Source: Leptospira limi
GTDB lineage: Bacteria > Spirochaetota > Leptospiria > Leptospirales > Leptospiraceae
Length of the DNA: 64,000 nucleotides
Assembly (NCBI RefSeq): GCF_026151395.1
Contig: NZ_JAMQPV010000004.1
Location: 124,001-188,000 of the forward strand
Direction of reading: 5' to 3'
Position 1 is the stretch's first letter. Each line of letters opens with the position of its first letter. The position numbers were made by a program, and so were the translations under genes. Below the pieces are notes generated by a model. That model saw only the letters and a list, made by a program, of their open reading frames with translations. It was not told where the DNA came from and ran no database searches. Shown piece after piece: positions 34,791 through 43,587 of this stretch.

Positions 34791-35219
34791 ATGAGCAAAC
34801 TCAACATTCCGCCGAACCAAAGGATCTTCAAAGAAGGGGAGTTGAATAATGCTATGTACATCATTTTGCAAGGGAATGTAGAAATATTTTTTACTGTTAA
34901 TAACAGCCAAACACGATTGGCGCTCATGAAACCTGGGGATTTTTTTGGAGAAATGGCTTTGTTTAGTTCCAATCCAAGGAGTGCAACTGCAAGGACAATT
35001 ACAAACTGTGAATTAGCAGTAATTGAGAGTAAACAACAGTTAGAAAATTTCTTGGTTAAAAATCCGAAATTCGCAGCCAAGATGGTTTCTATTATGGCGG
35101 ATCGATTGGCAAAAACAAATGAATTATTAATTAGCAGTATGGAAAAATCTGTTGCTAAGAAAATTGAATTTAGTACCGAATTAGGAAAAGATTTAAAAGA
35201 AGATTTGGGAAGTGTTTAG
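34791..35219 (+). CDS. Cyclic nucleotide-binding domain protein
   Basis: A 142-residue single-domain protein, start ATG with AGGAG upstream. The cNMP-binding fold shows GNVEIF, PGDFFGEMALFSSNPRSATA (the phosphate-binding cassette) and AVIES. No HTH follows, so it is a stand-alone binder, possibly regulating a partner. Ligand untested. The neighbours, an acyltransferase and an HDOD protein, give no clear partner. Confidence 0.88.
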   Translation: MSKLNIPPNQRIFKEGELNNAMYIILQGNVEIFFTVNNSQTRLALMKPGDFFGEMALFSSNPRSATARTITNCELAVIESKQQLENFLVKNPKFAAKMVSIMADRLAKTNELLISSMEKSVAKKIEFSTELGKDLKEDLGSV

Positions 35220-35230
35220 TTTTAATCCTA

Positions 35231-35482
35231 TCAACCATAAATAGATGGTAAGTTTTTTTTGACTAAAGTGATTTCTAATATAGGCGCATAACTGAGTAAA
35301 TTCTTCAAATTGACCTTATGACCTTCCGCGAGTACAAATTCTTTCAATATTTCTAAAGTTTCTTCGGGTGATAAACTTGAGATAAAAGGGTATTCTGGAT
35401 GGCCAACTAAATTGAGTTCGTCAGCTAAATTCGGGTCTTCTAAATCTTTTTCTTCCAGTGTAAGTAATAATTTCCAATCCAT
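35231..35482 (-). CDS. Small hypothetical protein after the HDOD gene
   Basis: An 83-residue acidic, Leu-rich product without signal peptide. It starts 2 bp after the HDOD gene stop and so is probably translated with it. No recognisable family. It could be an accessory or regulatory subunit. Confidence 0.55.
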   Translation of the reverse strand: MDWKLLLTLEEKDLEDPNLADELNLVGHPEYPFISSLSPEETLEILKEFVLAEGHKVNLKNLLSYAPILEITLVKKNLPSIYG

Positions 35483-35484
35483 TT

Positions 35485-36987
35485 TTAAATAAAGAGATTT
35501 TGGTATTCTTCTCTATGTTCCTCAAATTTTACTTTAAAACGATCTTGCATTTCTCGAAATTCTTTTTCTGAGTGAATTTCAAAATAATCCAAAACTTCTG
35601 GTTCAACAGTAAAGTAATTCCCTTTTCCTTTGCCGATATTTGACAGGATGTCTGCCAAGTATATGATTTGGCATAAAATGTTATTTCTTGATTTACACTG
35701 CCAAGGTTTGTGATGGAAACGAATTACGTCTAAAATTTCTTCAGGGAAATGCCATTTGTCAGAAATTAAATAACCAATCTCCGAATGAGTTGTTCCAACC
35801 GTGTATTCTTCAACCCATTCCGAAATTTCCGTATTATCGTCGCTTCTCAAGACTCGGATCTGATTCACTTGGCTTAAATCAAGGGATAAGAGAACCATTC
35901 TTCCTAAATCATGTAGTAGGGCAGCGATTGTTGCAGATTCTAAAAGTTGGAAGTGTTTTCGCTTTTCTTCTAATAAAAATTTCACATACATAGAAGTTTT
36001 GAAAGAGTGAGTCCAAACTAGAACTTGTTTCGCATAACGAGAGTTAAGTATTTTTTTGGCACCCAAGGCCAAAAAGATTGACTCCAGGTTTTTTAGACCA
36101 ATTCGTTTCACTCCTTCAACAACAGAAACAATAGATTTATGGACTCCAAATAATGGTGAATTTGCAATTTTGATGATTTCAGCCGCGATCGCTGGGTCTT
36201 TTTCAGCTTCAGTCGCAATTTCTTGGAAAGTAACATCTTTCTTTTTTGCAATCGTGATTAATTTATTAATTTGAGCTGGCAATGGCGGAAGTGAATTTAC
36301 TTCTCGGATCAAAAGGTCTTTGATGCGTGATTGGCTATCTTTTGGGATCAATTGTTTGGGAATACGAATGATCACTTCCGTATAGTCTTCACCTGTTACC
36401 AATTCGAAAAATTGGTTCGGTATTCCTGAATTACGAAGTAGGATATGAATTAATACAATGCCAAGACCAGAACTTTCCTCATTGTCTACGGATTCTCGGT
36501 AAGCATCATTGATATTTCTATACTTTGTTGAAGCTTGGACCCTTCTAACGATTCGATTTTTTTCTTCTGGTAGGATTTTTGCATTATTGCGAACTCGAAA
36601 CTCAATAAAATCCTCTTTGTACATTGTACTAAGAGAGATAGAATAATTTGATTTTTCTAAAGATGAAAAGACTCGTTTGCGATGGTGACCAAATTCTTCC
36701 TTATAAAGACTAATCCCTCTTGCATAATCTTTTTCATCCCATAAGTCTAACCCTTGTTCTGAGAAAAAAACACGTTTCCCATTGGCTTTACAACCATTCA
36801 CTAAAAGTTCGCTTAGGATGGTGAATAAAATCTCATGGAGGAATTCCAGAGAAATACTCCTAACCACTCGACCAATCCAAATGTCCAATTCCGGACAGTC
36901 GATTTCCGAAAAATGGACATATTCTTTGGTGATCAATTTTCCAGAGAGAAAGTCCTCCTGGAATGTCATGAGTGGGGGAATCGACAT
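35485..36987 (-). CDS. HDOD signalling protein with N-terminal ATPase-like domain
   Basis: This 500-residue protein combines an N-terminal GHKL/HATPase-like domain (N box SELLVNGCKAN at 59-69, G2-like SSGLGIVL at 172-179) with an HDOD domain at about 231-425 (LPPLPAQI start, LLHDLGR at 358-364). No HisKA helix is visible, so the N-terminus is more like an anti-sigma or SpoIIAB-type ATPase than a kinase. HDOD proteins take part in signalling networks but usually lack the hydrolase residues. Upstream is the divergent exported protein, downstream a co-transcribed small gene. Confidence 0.72.
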   Translation of the reverse strand: MSIPPLMTFQEDFLSGKLITKEYVHFSEIDCPELDIWIGRVVRSISLEFLHEILFTILSELLVNGCKANGKRVFFSEQGLDLWDEKDYARGISLYKEEFGHHRKRVFSSLEKSNYSISLSTMYKEDFIEFRVRNNAKILPEEKNRIVRRVQASTKYRNINDAYRESVDNEESSGLGIVLIHILLRNSGIPNQFFELVTGEDYTEVIIRIPKQLIPKDSQSRIKDLLIREVNSLPPLPAQINKLITIAKKKDVTFQEIATEAEKDPAIAAEIIKIANSPLFGVHKSIVSVVEGVKRIGLKNLESIFLALGAKKILNSRYAKQVLVWTHSFKTSMYVKFLLEEKRKHFQLLESATIAALLHDLGRMVLLSLDLSQVNQIRVLRSDDNTEISEWVEEYTVGTTHSEIGYLISDKWHFPEEILDVIRFHHKPWQCKSRNNILCQIIYLADILSNIGKGKGNYFTVEPEVLDYFEIHSEKEFREMQDRFKVKFEEHREEYQNLFI

Positions 36988-37074
36988 GATAAAACTGTTT
37001 TGAACCTTGTTTCTCTTTTTGAAAACCGAAAATTTTATTTTGAAATTTACTTAGAAAATCCGATAATAGTAACT

Positions 37075-37602
37075 ATGGAACTCTCGAAAAAAAGCCTTCT
37101 CTTTACCATTTTGTTCAGTTTAGCAGTTGTTTCAATCTCTGCACAGGACACTAAACCACAAACAACAACTACCGACGTGAATCAAGAAAATCACGATGCC
37201 AAAGAAGGCCAAGACAAAGAGTTGTTCGAGTACTACTATAAAACACGTCCAGAAAATTTACCACCTAATAAAGCAAAACTCGAATATAACCTGATTAAGA
37301 CGCTCAAAAAAGAAATCATGAGTCGTGATTATTCAAAAGAGTCAGCAGAATCAATCAAAAAAATAGATGCAACTAACATCCAATACGAAAGAGTTTATCG
37401 AGATAGCAAATGGTTACGTGGGTTTATGACTCAAAATACACATCTCAATTATATGGAATATATGTATGTTGTGAAATATGATAAATATATGTGTTTTGTT
37501 ACTTTTGATGTAAATCCTGAGAATTATTTACAACAATCACGTCAGTCTCATTTGGTTTTTTCTGGGAAGGATAAGTTCGAAGTAACAATTCCGAAACCCT
37601 AA
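37075..37602 (+). CDS. Exported protein of unknown function
   Basis: I start at ATG 37075 because residues from there form a clear signal peptide (LSKKSLLFTILFSLAVVSISAQ); the longer upstream frame overlaps the HDOD gene. The 175-residue protein has an acidic Thr/Asn linker and a mixed mature domain rich in Tyr. No Shine-Dalgarno site is obvious. I cannot name the family. The 3' end overlaps a convergent gene by 104 bp, more than is usual. Confidence 0.6.
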   Translation: MELSKKSLLFTILFSLAVVSISAQDTKPQTTTTDVNQENHDAKEGQDKELFEYYYKTRPENLPPNKAKLEYNLIKTLKKEIMSRDYSKESAESIKKIDATNIQYERVYRDSKWLRGFMTQNTHLNYMEYMYVVKYDKYMCFVTFDVNPENYLQQSRQSHLVFSGKDKFEVTIPKP

Positions 37603-38059
37603 TTGCCAAAAAAACAGCCGTTAAAGTAAGGAAATAGTAAAAACTAAGTTTAAAATATTTTTCTAAGTTCTCTAAAAGGGGGAGTGGTTCTTCATTCCCC
37701 ATTATTCTCGAAATTGCCGTAGGTTTTCCTAAAATTAGCAATTCCTTCTTATAAATTTCAATTGTATCACCTAACCTTAATCTTTTGTAAATGGAATAAG
37801 GGATTTTTTCTGTAGATTCATATAATGATCCATCAGATAATCCAAAATTATAATGGCATTGGTAAGCGATAGGGAATTGGTTTTTAACTCGAGACAATTC
37901 TTGGACTCTCGCAAAACTTCTGTTTTTCTCATTGATGAGCGATGTGGACTCCTCTTTTAGGAAGGAGTTTTCGTAGTAAATGAGGGAATAGAATATAGAA
38001 ATCACTAAAAAGGAAACGAAAACCGAATTGGATATCCAAACGGAAATTCGTGGAGTCAT
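37499..38059 (-). CDS. Membrane protein, DUF3592-like
   Basis: A 186-residue product. Two hydrophobic helices (about 10-27 and 137-155) flank an extracytoplasmic region with the pattern IYKRLRLGDTIEIYKKE that resembles DUF3592-type proteins. The function is unknown. It begins immediately downstream of the NAD-kinase-like gene (stop at 38060), so the two are probably co-transcribed. Its 3' 104 bp overlap the convergent exported gene. Confidence 0.6.
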   Translation of the reverse strand: MTPRISVWISNSVFVSFLVISIFYSLIYYENSFLKEESTSLINEKNRSFARVQELSRVKNQFPIAYQCHYNFGLSDGSLYESTEKIPYSIYKRLRLGDTIEIYKKELLILGKPTAISRIMGNEEPLPLLENLEKYFKLSFYYFLTLTAVFLAIRVSELLLRTYPSQKKPNETDVIVVNNSQDLHQK

Positions 38060-39337
38060 CTAGGACTTAGATGGCTCCTCAAAAGACTTCAAAGCATCTT
38101 CGCGATCAGAAAAAAATTGGAATGCATTGGATAAACCTAAAAGATGAAACACTTGTAGGATAGAACTTGTTACACCAACAAGTGCCATTTCCTTGTTTCG
38201 TTTTTGTAAGTTCATTTTTACATCTAAAATCATACGTATTCCTAAACTAGAAATGTAACGTAATTCAGAAAAATCTAATATTAAATGTTTTCTATCGGCA
38301 CCAACCATTTCATCAAGTATGGTTTGTGTGATTCGGTCTAACGGACCAGATTCCATCCGCCCTTTAATTTGAACAATGACAGTTCCATTGATGCGTTTTT
38401 GTTCGATTTCGTATGGTAAGTCCTGCATGGATTCCCCTCTCTTTAGTGGAACGACTACAAATAATTTCTCAGGCGATAATTTGATTACCGCTTTTGCATA
38501 TGGTGGAAAAGGGTAGTGTCTCTCTGTCAGAGAATCCACTGCCAAACCACCATTCATTTCGGAAATAACTTCCACTTGATCCAAAGCCCTAAAATCTGCC
38601 AAGGAAAACTCTGTTTCTCGTGATTTGACTCGTATTTCTCTGGAATACACGTGGAAAAATGGCTCATGTTTCGAAAACGGAGGGAATTTTTTAGGGAAAC
38701 AGGAACTGATCCAACCTGTTGATCCTGCACCCGTGTAAACAAGTAAGCCAGAACATTTTTGTTCCTCCTTTTTGTCCAAATAGGTGATCCAAAATCTTGA
38801 AGTGAGATCTGGGCTATTGTTTCGGATGGATAGTTCACAAACAGCTGGAACAGTTTTAAGTTTTGTACCATTTGGATACACAATTTCGGTTTCTAAAAGT
38901 GACCAAGACTCTATTTTTGTTTGTTTAAAATTGTGTTTCACGGCTTCACCAAGTTCTTCCGCTGTAAAGCCAAGAAGTGCACCCACTGAAGAATCTGGAT
39001 CAGAATTACATCCAATCAAATGAGTACTACCAACCAAATGGGCTACATACGTAAAATGATTATCACCACCATGTGCGACGACTAAATCATAATTCGAACC
39101 AGATTCAGGGTCAAAGTGTTCTCGGAAAACAAAATCAGCCTTTGGAAATACATGTGTTTTTAGATACTCACGGGAACGAATTTGCCTTTCGTGGGATTCA
39201 AATGTTCTTTGGAATACATTTGGATTTTGTTTTGTGACTTCCTTATAGGCTTGGATGGAACCATAAGTTTCCAGATCCAACTCGTATTTGGTTCGTTTGA
39301 AAACGACAACGATCTTCTTGTATTTGATGGAAGTCAT
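38060..39337 (-). CDS. NAD kinase-like protein fused to a STAS domain
   Basis: Residues 1-300 have an NAD-kinase-like fold: HGGDNHF at 89-95 (family GGDGT), CNSDPDSSVGA at 110-120, and the TGAGSTGW loop at 202-209. Residues 310-418 form a STAS anti-anti-sigma domain with DFSELRYISSLGIRMIL, in which Ser363 or Ser364 is the usual phosphorylation site. The GGDNH variation means the usual GGDGT is altered, so activity is uncertain although the Asp is kept. Fusion of these two is unusual. It may couple NADP(H) or nucleotide sensing to a sigma/anti-sigma switch. Confidence 0.75.
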   Translation of the reverse strand: MTSIKYKKIVVVFKRTKYELDLETYGSIQAYKEVTKQNPNVFQRTFESHERQIRSREYLKTHVFPKADFVFREHFDPESGSNYDLVVAHGGDNHFTYVAHLVGSTHLIGCNSDPDSSVGALLGFTAEELGEAVKHNFKQTKIESWSLLETEIVYPNGTKLKTVPAVCELSIRNNSPDLTSRFWITYLDKKEEQKCSGLLVYTGAGSTGWISSCFPKKFPPFSKHEPFFHVYSREIRVKSRETEFSLADFRALDQVEVISEMNGGLAVDSLTERHYPFPPYAKAVIKLSPEKLFVVVPLKRGESMQDLPYEIEQKRINGTVIVQIKGRMESGPLDRITQTILDEMVGADRKHLILDFSELRYISSLGIRMILDVKMNLQKRNKEMALVGVTSSILQVFHLLGLSNAFQFFSDREDALKSFEEPSKS

Positions 39338-39447
39338 GAGTTTTGGAAGAAATTCCCATTTTCCTTAGGAAAATAAAGGTTTTTTTACAAAAACTACGAT
39401 TTTCTTAAGGAATTTTAAGAAAAATTGTATCCAAAATGATTTTAATC

Positions 39448-39476
39448 TTGTACCAAAACAGGTAGTTTTGTAAATA
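39448..39476 (+). promoter_or_regulatory. Promoter for the HU-like gene
   Basis: TTGTAC (39448-39453) and TAAATA (39471-39476) are separated by exactly 17 bp. The HU-like ATG lies at 39515, with GAGGAAAAT upstream. This is a good match to a sigma-70 promoter for an abundant DNA-binding protein. Confidence 0.6.
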
Positions 39477-39514
39477 ATGTGTAACCGTTAAATGGTTTAG
39501 AGGAAAATCAAAGT

Positions 39515-39820
39515 ATGGCAACAACTCCTACCCCAATGAAAAAGTCCGAAATGCTCAGCGAACTCGCTGAAACAACTGGAATGACCAAAAAAAATGTAGC
39601 AGCATTTTTGGACTCTTTCGTTGAACTCGCTTACAAAGAAACTAAGAAGAATGGTGCATTTGTCATTCCTGGTCTAGGTAAACTTGTTAAACGTAATCGT
39701 CCGAAAAGAAAAGGTAGAAACCCTGCAACTGGTGAAGCGATTGTTATTCCTGCAAAAACAGTTGTGAAATTCACACTTTCTAAAACTTGCAAAGACGCGG
39801 TTGTACCACCTAAAAAATAA
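39515..39820 (+). CDS. HU-family DNA-binding protein
   Basis: A 101-residue nucleoid-associated protein with the HU/IHF fold: helical N-terminus (SEMLSELAETTGMTKKNVAAFLDSF), then KRNRPKRKGRNPATGEAIVIPAKTVVKF, the flexible DNA-binding arm with the expected GRNPATGE signature. It is about ten residues longer at the N-terminus than typical HU. It binds DNA and bends it. It has its own promoter and a terminator-like stem downstream. Confidence 0.92.
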   Translation: MATTPTPMKKSEMLSELAETTGMTKKNVAAFLDSFVELAYKETKKNGAFVIPGLGKLVKRNRPKRKGRNPATGEAIVIPAKTVVKFTLSKTCKDAVVPPKK

Positions 39821-39832
39821 AGTCATTAATTC

Positions 39833-39856
39833 TCCCAGGTGGGAATCTACCTGGGA
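39833..39856 (+). terminator. Terminator-like stem after the HU-like gene
   Basis: The 8-bp arms TCCCAGGT and ACCTGGGA surround an 8-nt loop and are followed by ATTTT. It ends 5 bp before the next start codon (39862), so it could terminate partially or affect translation of that gene. Confidence 0.5.
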
Positions 39857-39861
39857 ATTTT

Positions 39862-40314
39862 ATGGAAAAAAAACCATATCCATTCTCACCGTTTGAAGAC
39901 TCTCTCGTAGGGGAAAAAACTCTACTTGTTTGGCAAGATAGCCATCATTCTGAAAAAAATTTAAAAGATCATCTACTGATGGCTTTGGATTTAAAAGAAG
40001 ACCAGTTAGTATTCACTCCAAACGCCATAAAACAAAAGTTAATGGTTTCATATCCTACCGAAATTAGGAATTTAATTGCTAACAATCAAACATCTGAAAT
40101 TTCCAAATTACTGATTGCGATTGCAAAAGGGAATACTCCAACAAATTCTCAACCAGCTTTAGATATTTGTTTTGAACTCATTGAATGGTTGTTAACTGGA
40201 TTTGATTTGGATGAAGTTTTAAGAGAAACTTTGTCATTATTATTCGGAATCACATTATCAATTGAGTTTTTAACATCTGTTCGTGCTGAGTATTTCAAAG
40301 AGTTACGTGGTTAA
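39862..40314 (+). CDS. Hypothetical protein
   Basis: A 150-residue, largely helical cytoplasmic protein with no recognisable motif. No independent Shine-Dalgarno site is visible, and the start follows the HU terminator-like stem by 5 bp, so its translation may depend on readthrough or on a leaderless mode. It lies between HU and the ADPS-like gene. Confidence 0.5.
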   Translation: MEKKPYPFSPFEDSLVGEKTLLVWQDSHHSEKNLKDHLLMALDLKEDQLVFTPNAIKQKLMVSYPTEIRNLIANNQTSEISKLLIAIAKGNTPTNSQPALDICFELIEWLLTGFDLDEVLRETLSLLFGITLSIEFLTSVRAEYFKELRG

Positions 40315-40399
40315 ATAAAACGAACAAAATTATTTTTTGGTTGTCAATTTGTGAATTTGGTTCAAAATTTGGAGCAAATAAGGATTTTTGGTAACTTCT

Positions 40400-42016
40400 A
40401 TGCAAACTCGAAACATCTATAAATGGGGATCACAAGAAGTGGAAGAAAAACTTCCCTCACATACATTGGATTTTTTAAATCATCAATTCCCAGTATCAAA
40501 CGAATTTAAATCTTCTCTTCCTAAAGGTGAACTTCCTTTAAAACCATTAAAGAAATCGAAGTTAACTCCTACAGTTATTTCAAAACTTAAAAAAATTGTG
40601 GGGAATGCGAATGTTTCGTTAGACGATGTTAGTCGGGCAAAACATTCAATGGGAAAGTTTTATACCGAGATCTATAAAGCTCGGTTCGGTGAAGTATCGG
40701 ATGTAGTCGATGTAGTGGTCTCTCCTAAAAATGAAAAAGAAATTGAAGAAATATTAATACTTGCGAATGCAAATAAAATTCCTGTCATTCCTTTTGGTGC
40801 AGGATCCACCGTCACAAAAGCACTACAGGCTCCGAAAGGAGGAATCTCCCTTGATTTGTCTCGATTGAATCGCATCATTGAATTTAATGCAATTGATTCA
40901 ACTGTAACTGTTGAAGCTGGTGTGTATGGGCCTGAATTAGAGAAACATTTAAATGACAGGGGATATACCTGCGGACATTTCCCACAATCCTTTGAATTTT
41001 CAACTGTAGGTGGTTGGATTGCGGCAAAAGGAGCAGGGCAAGCATCAACGGGTTACGGTAAAATAGAAGATATACTTCTTGGGTTAACAGCCATTACACC
41101 TTCTGGTAAATTTGAATCAAGAATTTATCCCGCAGCTTCCATCGGTCCTGATATGTTTCGTTTGTTTCTTGGAACGGAAGGAAGTTTCGGTGTCATTACC
41201 AAGGCTACTTTAAAAATCCGCAAATACCATTCACAAAATTCTGCAAAAGGTTCTTTTATATTCAAAAACTTTGAAAGTGCAGTTGAGACAATGCGAGAAG
41301 TAATGCAAGGGGGATTTGGAAAACCTCATTTTTTCCGAATCCAAGATCCAGAAGAAACAGATATTTCTTTTCATATGAGTGGATTACATGGTGGAAAAGA
41401 GGATCTTTTTCTAAGGTTTATTGGTTACAAACCAATGCAAAGGTCACTTATGCACATCATCATCGATGGGGACCCTTCTTATACAAAAGAAGTTTTGAAG
41501 AAAATCAAAAAGATCGCTAAACGAAATGGAGGATTCTCCACCGGAGAATCACCTGTTAACAAATGGCTACACCAAAGGTATTCAAGTGCATACTTGCGTG
41601 ATTATTTAATGGATGAAGGCATTCGAATTGATACCTTAGAGACAGCTGTTAGTTGGTCAAACCTTCATACTCTTTGGGAAAACACACGAGCATATATCAA
41701 AAGTTTTGAAAATACGTCATGTATGGTCCATATATCCCATGCCTATGAAAATGGAGCAAATTTATACTTTATTTTCATAAGCCCAATGGATAAACAAAAT
41801 GAAGTTTCCTCATTTGTTAAATTTCATAAAGGAATTATCGATAGTATCCATGAAAATGGTGGATCCTTGTCACATCACCATGGGATCGGAAGAATGTTAT
41901 CTCCATGGATGGAAAAGGAAGTAGGGAAAGAAGGGCTTCGTATCCTTTCTTCTCTCAAAAAAACTTTTGATCCAAAGGGAATCATGAATCCAGGTGGATT
42001 GTTGGGATTAAAATAA
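40400..42016 (+). CDS. FAD-linked oxidase, alkyldihydroxyacetonephosphate synthase-like
   Basis: The 538-residue protein has the PCMH-type FAD-binding domain (IPFGAGSTVTKAL, SFEFSTVGGWIAAKGAGQ, GTEGSFGVIT) and a C-terminal AGPS-type cap (DTLETAVSWSNLHTLW, SLSHHHGIGRM). In AGPS the enzyme makes the ether bond of ether lipids; glycolate-oxidase relatives share the fold, so the reaction is not certain. The start is ATG 40400, with an in-frame TTG at 40388 as an alternative. The TetR gene starts at the last bases of the stop, so the two form an operon. Confidence 0.75.
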   Translation: MQTRNIYKWGSQEVEEKLPSHTLDFLNHQFPVSNEFKSSLPKGELPLKPLKKSKLTPTVISKLKKIVGNANVSLDDVSRAKHSMGKFYTEIYKARFGEVSDVVDVVVSPKNEKEIEEILILANANKIPVIPFGAGSTVTKALQAPKGGISLDLSRLNRIIEFNAIDSTVTVEAGVYGPELEKHLNDRGYTCGHFPQSFEFSTVGGWIAAKGAGQASTGYGKIEDILLGLTAITPSGKFESRIYPAASIGPDMFRLFLGTEGSFGVITKATLKIRKYHSQNSAKGSFIFKNFESAVETMREVMQGGFGKPHFFRIQDPEETDISFHMSGLHGGKEDLFLRFIGYKPMQRSLMHIIIDGDPSYTKEVLKKIKKIAKRNGGFSTGESPVNKWLHQRYSSAYLRDYLMDEGIRIDTLETAVSWSNLHTLWENTRAYIKSFENTSCMVHISHAYENGANLYFIFISPMDKQNEVSSFVKFHKGIIDSIHENGGSLSHHHGIGRMLSPWMEKEVGKEGLRILSSLKKTFDPKGIMNPGGLLGLK

Positions 42017-42657
42017 TGGGCGTTTCTGAAAGGAAAAAAAGAGAATTTGCACAAAGAGAAACGGACATTCTAAATTGCGCGATTGAACTTTTTCGAACAA
42101 AACATCCATCGCTTGTGAAGATGGATGATATCGCAAAACATTTGGAAATTGGCCGTGGTACGATTTATCTACACTTTAAAAGTAAAGATGATTTGATGGC
42201 TCGTATCCAATATGAAGATTATGTTCGTCTTCGGGGAAGGCTAGAAAAAGCTTTCGAAGAAAAAACTGCTATTGAAATGTCTAGGCGTGCCATTCGAGCC
42301 TACATAGATCATTGTTTAGGTGATAAACATATGTACCTCGTTGCAAAACAATGTGGAGTTAATCTAAACATAGATAATGTTTCGGAAGACATGAGAAAAA
42401 TGCTCACTGACGAAAGAACAAATCGATTGTCTTTATTAGAAAAAATTTACAAACAAGCAAAACTAGAAAATCTCATCAACTCACGAGGAACCTATCCCAA
42501 TGTGGCCGTTGCATGGGGAATGATACGTGGTGCAGTAGAAGTGATTCTCGATGGGCATTTTCAAAATGAAATAAAAAGTGAAAAAGCTTATTTAGAAACG
42601 ATAGAACATGTTTTATTTTTTGGATTATTTTCAGGTGGAAACAAAGGAGAAACATGA
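42016..42657 (+). CDS. TetR-family transcriptional regulator
   Basis: A 213-residue regulator with an N-terminal HTH (MDDIAKHLEIGRGTIYLHFKSKDDL, about 38-62) and a helical ligand domain. It starts within the TAATG junction with the ADPS-like gene and ends overlapping the lipid kinase by 4 bp. It may control this lipid operon. Confidence 0.85.
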   Translation: MGVSERKKREFAQRETDILNCAIELFRTKHPSLVKMDDIAKHLEIGRGTIYLHFKSKDDLMARIQYEDYVRLRGRLEKAFEEKTAIEMSRRAIRAYIDHCLGDKHMYLVAKQCGVNLNIDNVSEDMRKMLTDERTNRLSLLEKIYKQAKLENLINSRGTYPNVAVAWGMIRGAVEVILDGHFQNEIKSEKAYLETIEHVLFFGLFSGGNKGET

Positions 42658-43583
42658 TGAGAAAGATAAAGGTAATTTTAAATCCAGTTTCGGGTGGAGG
42701 TCTTTCTGCAAAAGTTTGGCAAAAAATTGAACCTATTCTCATCCAAAAGGGGATTCCCTATTCCTATGAAGCAACTACCAAAGAAAAAGCCGCAAAGGAT
42801 ATCGCAAAGGAATCTGTAAAACAAGGGTATCATTGGATTTTGGGCATTGGAGGCGATGGTACTTTCTCAAATATCATCAATGGACTTTTTGAAAATGGAA
42901 AATTGATCAATCAAAATGTTGTATTTAGCCCAATCCCTGCCGGCCGGGGAAATGATTTTATCAAAACGGTAAAGGTTCCAAAAAATCCGGTAAAAGCTTT
43001 GGAACAAGTGTTAAATGGCAACGAAAGACATATTGATTTAATTGATGTAACTTATACCAAGCCCGATAAATCAAAAGGTAAATATTTGTGTTTGAACTTG
43101 GCTGATTTTGGAATGGGTGGAGAAGTTGTATATAGAGTGAACCAATCAAAATTAGGTAGGATTATTGGTGGCAAAGGTGTATTCCTTTTTTATACAGTTG
43201 TTTGTTTGTTTTCATATACGAATAAAAAAATCACACTCACACTTTCCAAATTTGAGAAAATCACAAATAAATGTAGGTTAATTGTTTGTGCAAATGGCGA
43301 ATTTGCTGGAGGAGGAATGTGGTTTGCACCGAAAGCAAAGTTAGATGATGGAAAAATGGATTTATTGGCAATCCAAGACGTTTCCGTTTTTGAAACGCTT
43401 CGAAAATTTGGAAATCTTTACCAAGGAAAATTATCTGATGATGCAAAAGTAATTTCAAAACAAATTACTGAACTGACAGCAGAGTCAGAAGAAGATGTAT
43501 TTATCGATGTAGATGGAGAAAATATGGGGCAACTTCCTGCTCAGTTTAAAGTTCTTTCCAAGGTATTACCTATTAAATGTTAA
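42654..43583 (+). CDS. Diacylglycerol/lipid kinase family protein
   Basis: A 309-residue kinase of the DagK/YegS/LCB5 fold: ILNPVSGGG near the start and GIGGDGTFSNIINGL in the nucleotide-binding site, with the later AGRGNDF. It should phosphorylate a membrane lipid such as diacylglycerol. It sits between TetR and glpD in the lipid and glycerol-phosphate cluster, in keeping with phospholipid turnover. Confidence 0.88.
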   Translation: MMRKIKVILNPVSGGGLSAKVWQKIEPILIQKGIPYSYEATTKEKAAKDIAKESVKQGYHWILGIGGDGTFSNIINGLFENGKLINQNVVFSPIPAGRGNDFIKTVKVPKNPVKALEQVLNGNERHIDLIDVTYTKPDKSKGKYLCLNLADFGMGGEVVYRVNQSKLGRIIGGKGVFLFYTVVCLFSYTNKKITLTLSKFEKITNKCRLIVCANGEFAGGGMWFAPKAKLDDGKMDLLAIQDVSVFETLRKFGNLYQGKLSDDAKVISKQITELTAESEEDVFIDVDGENMGQLPAQFKVLSKVLPIKC

Positions 43584-43587
43584 ACTT

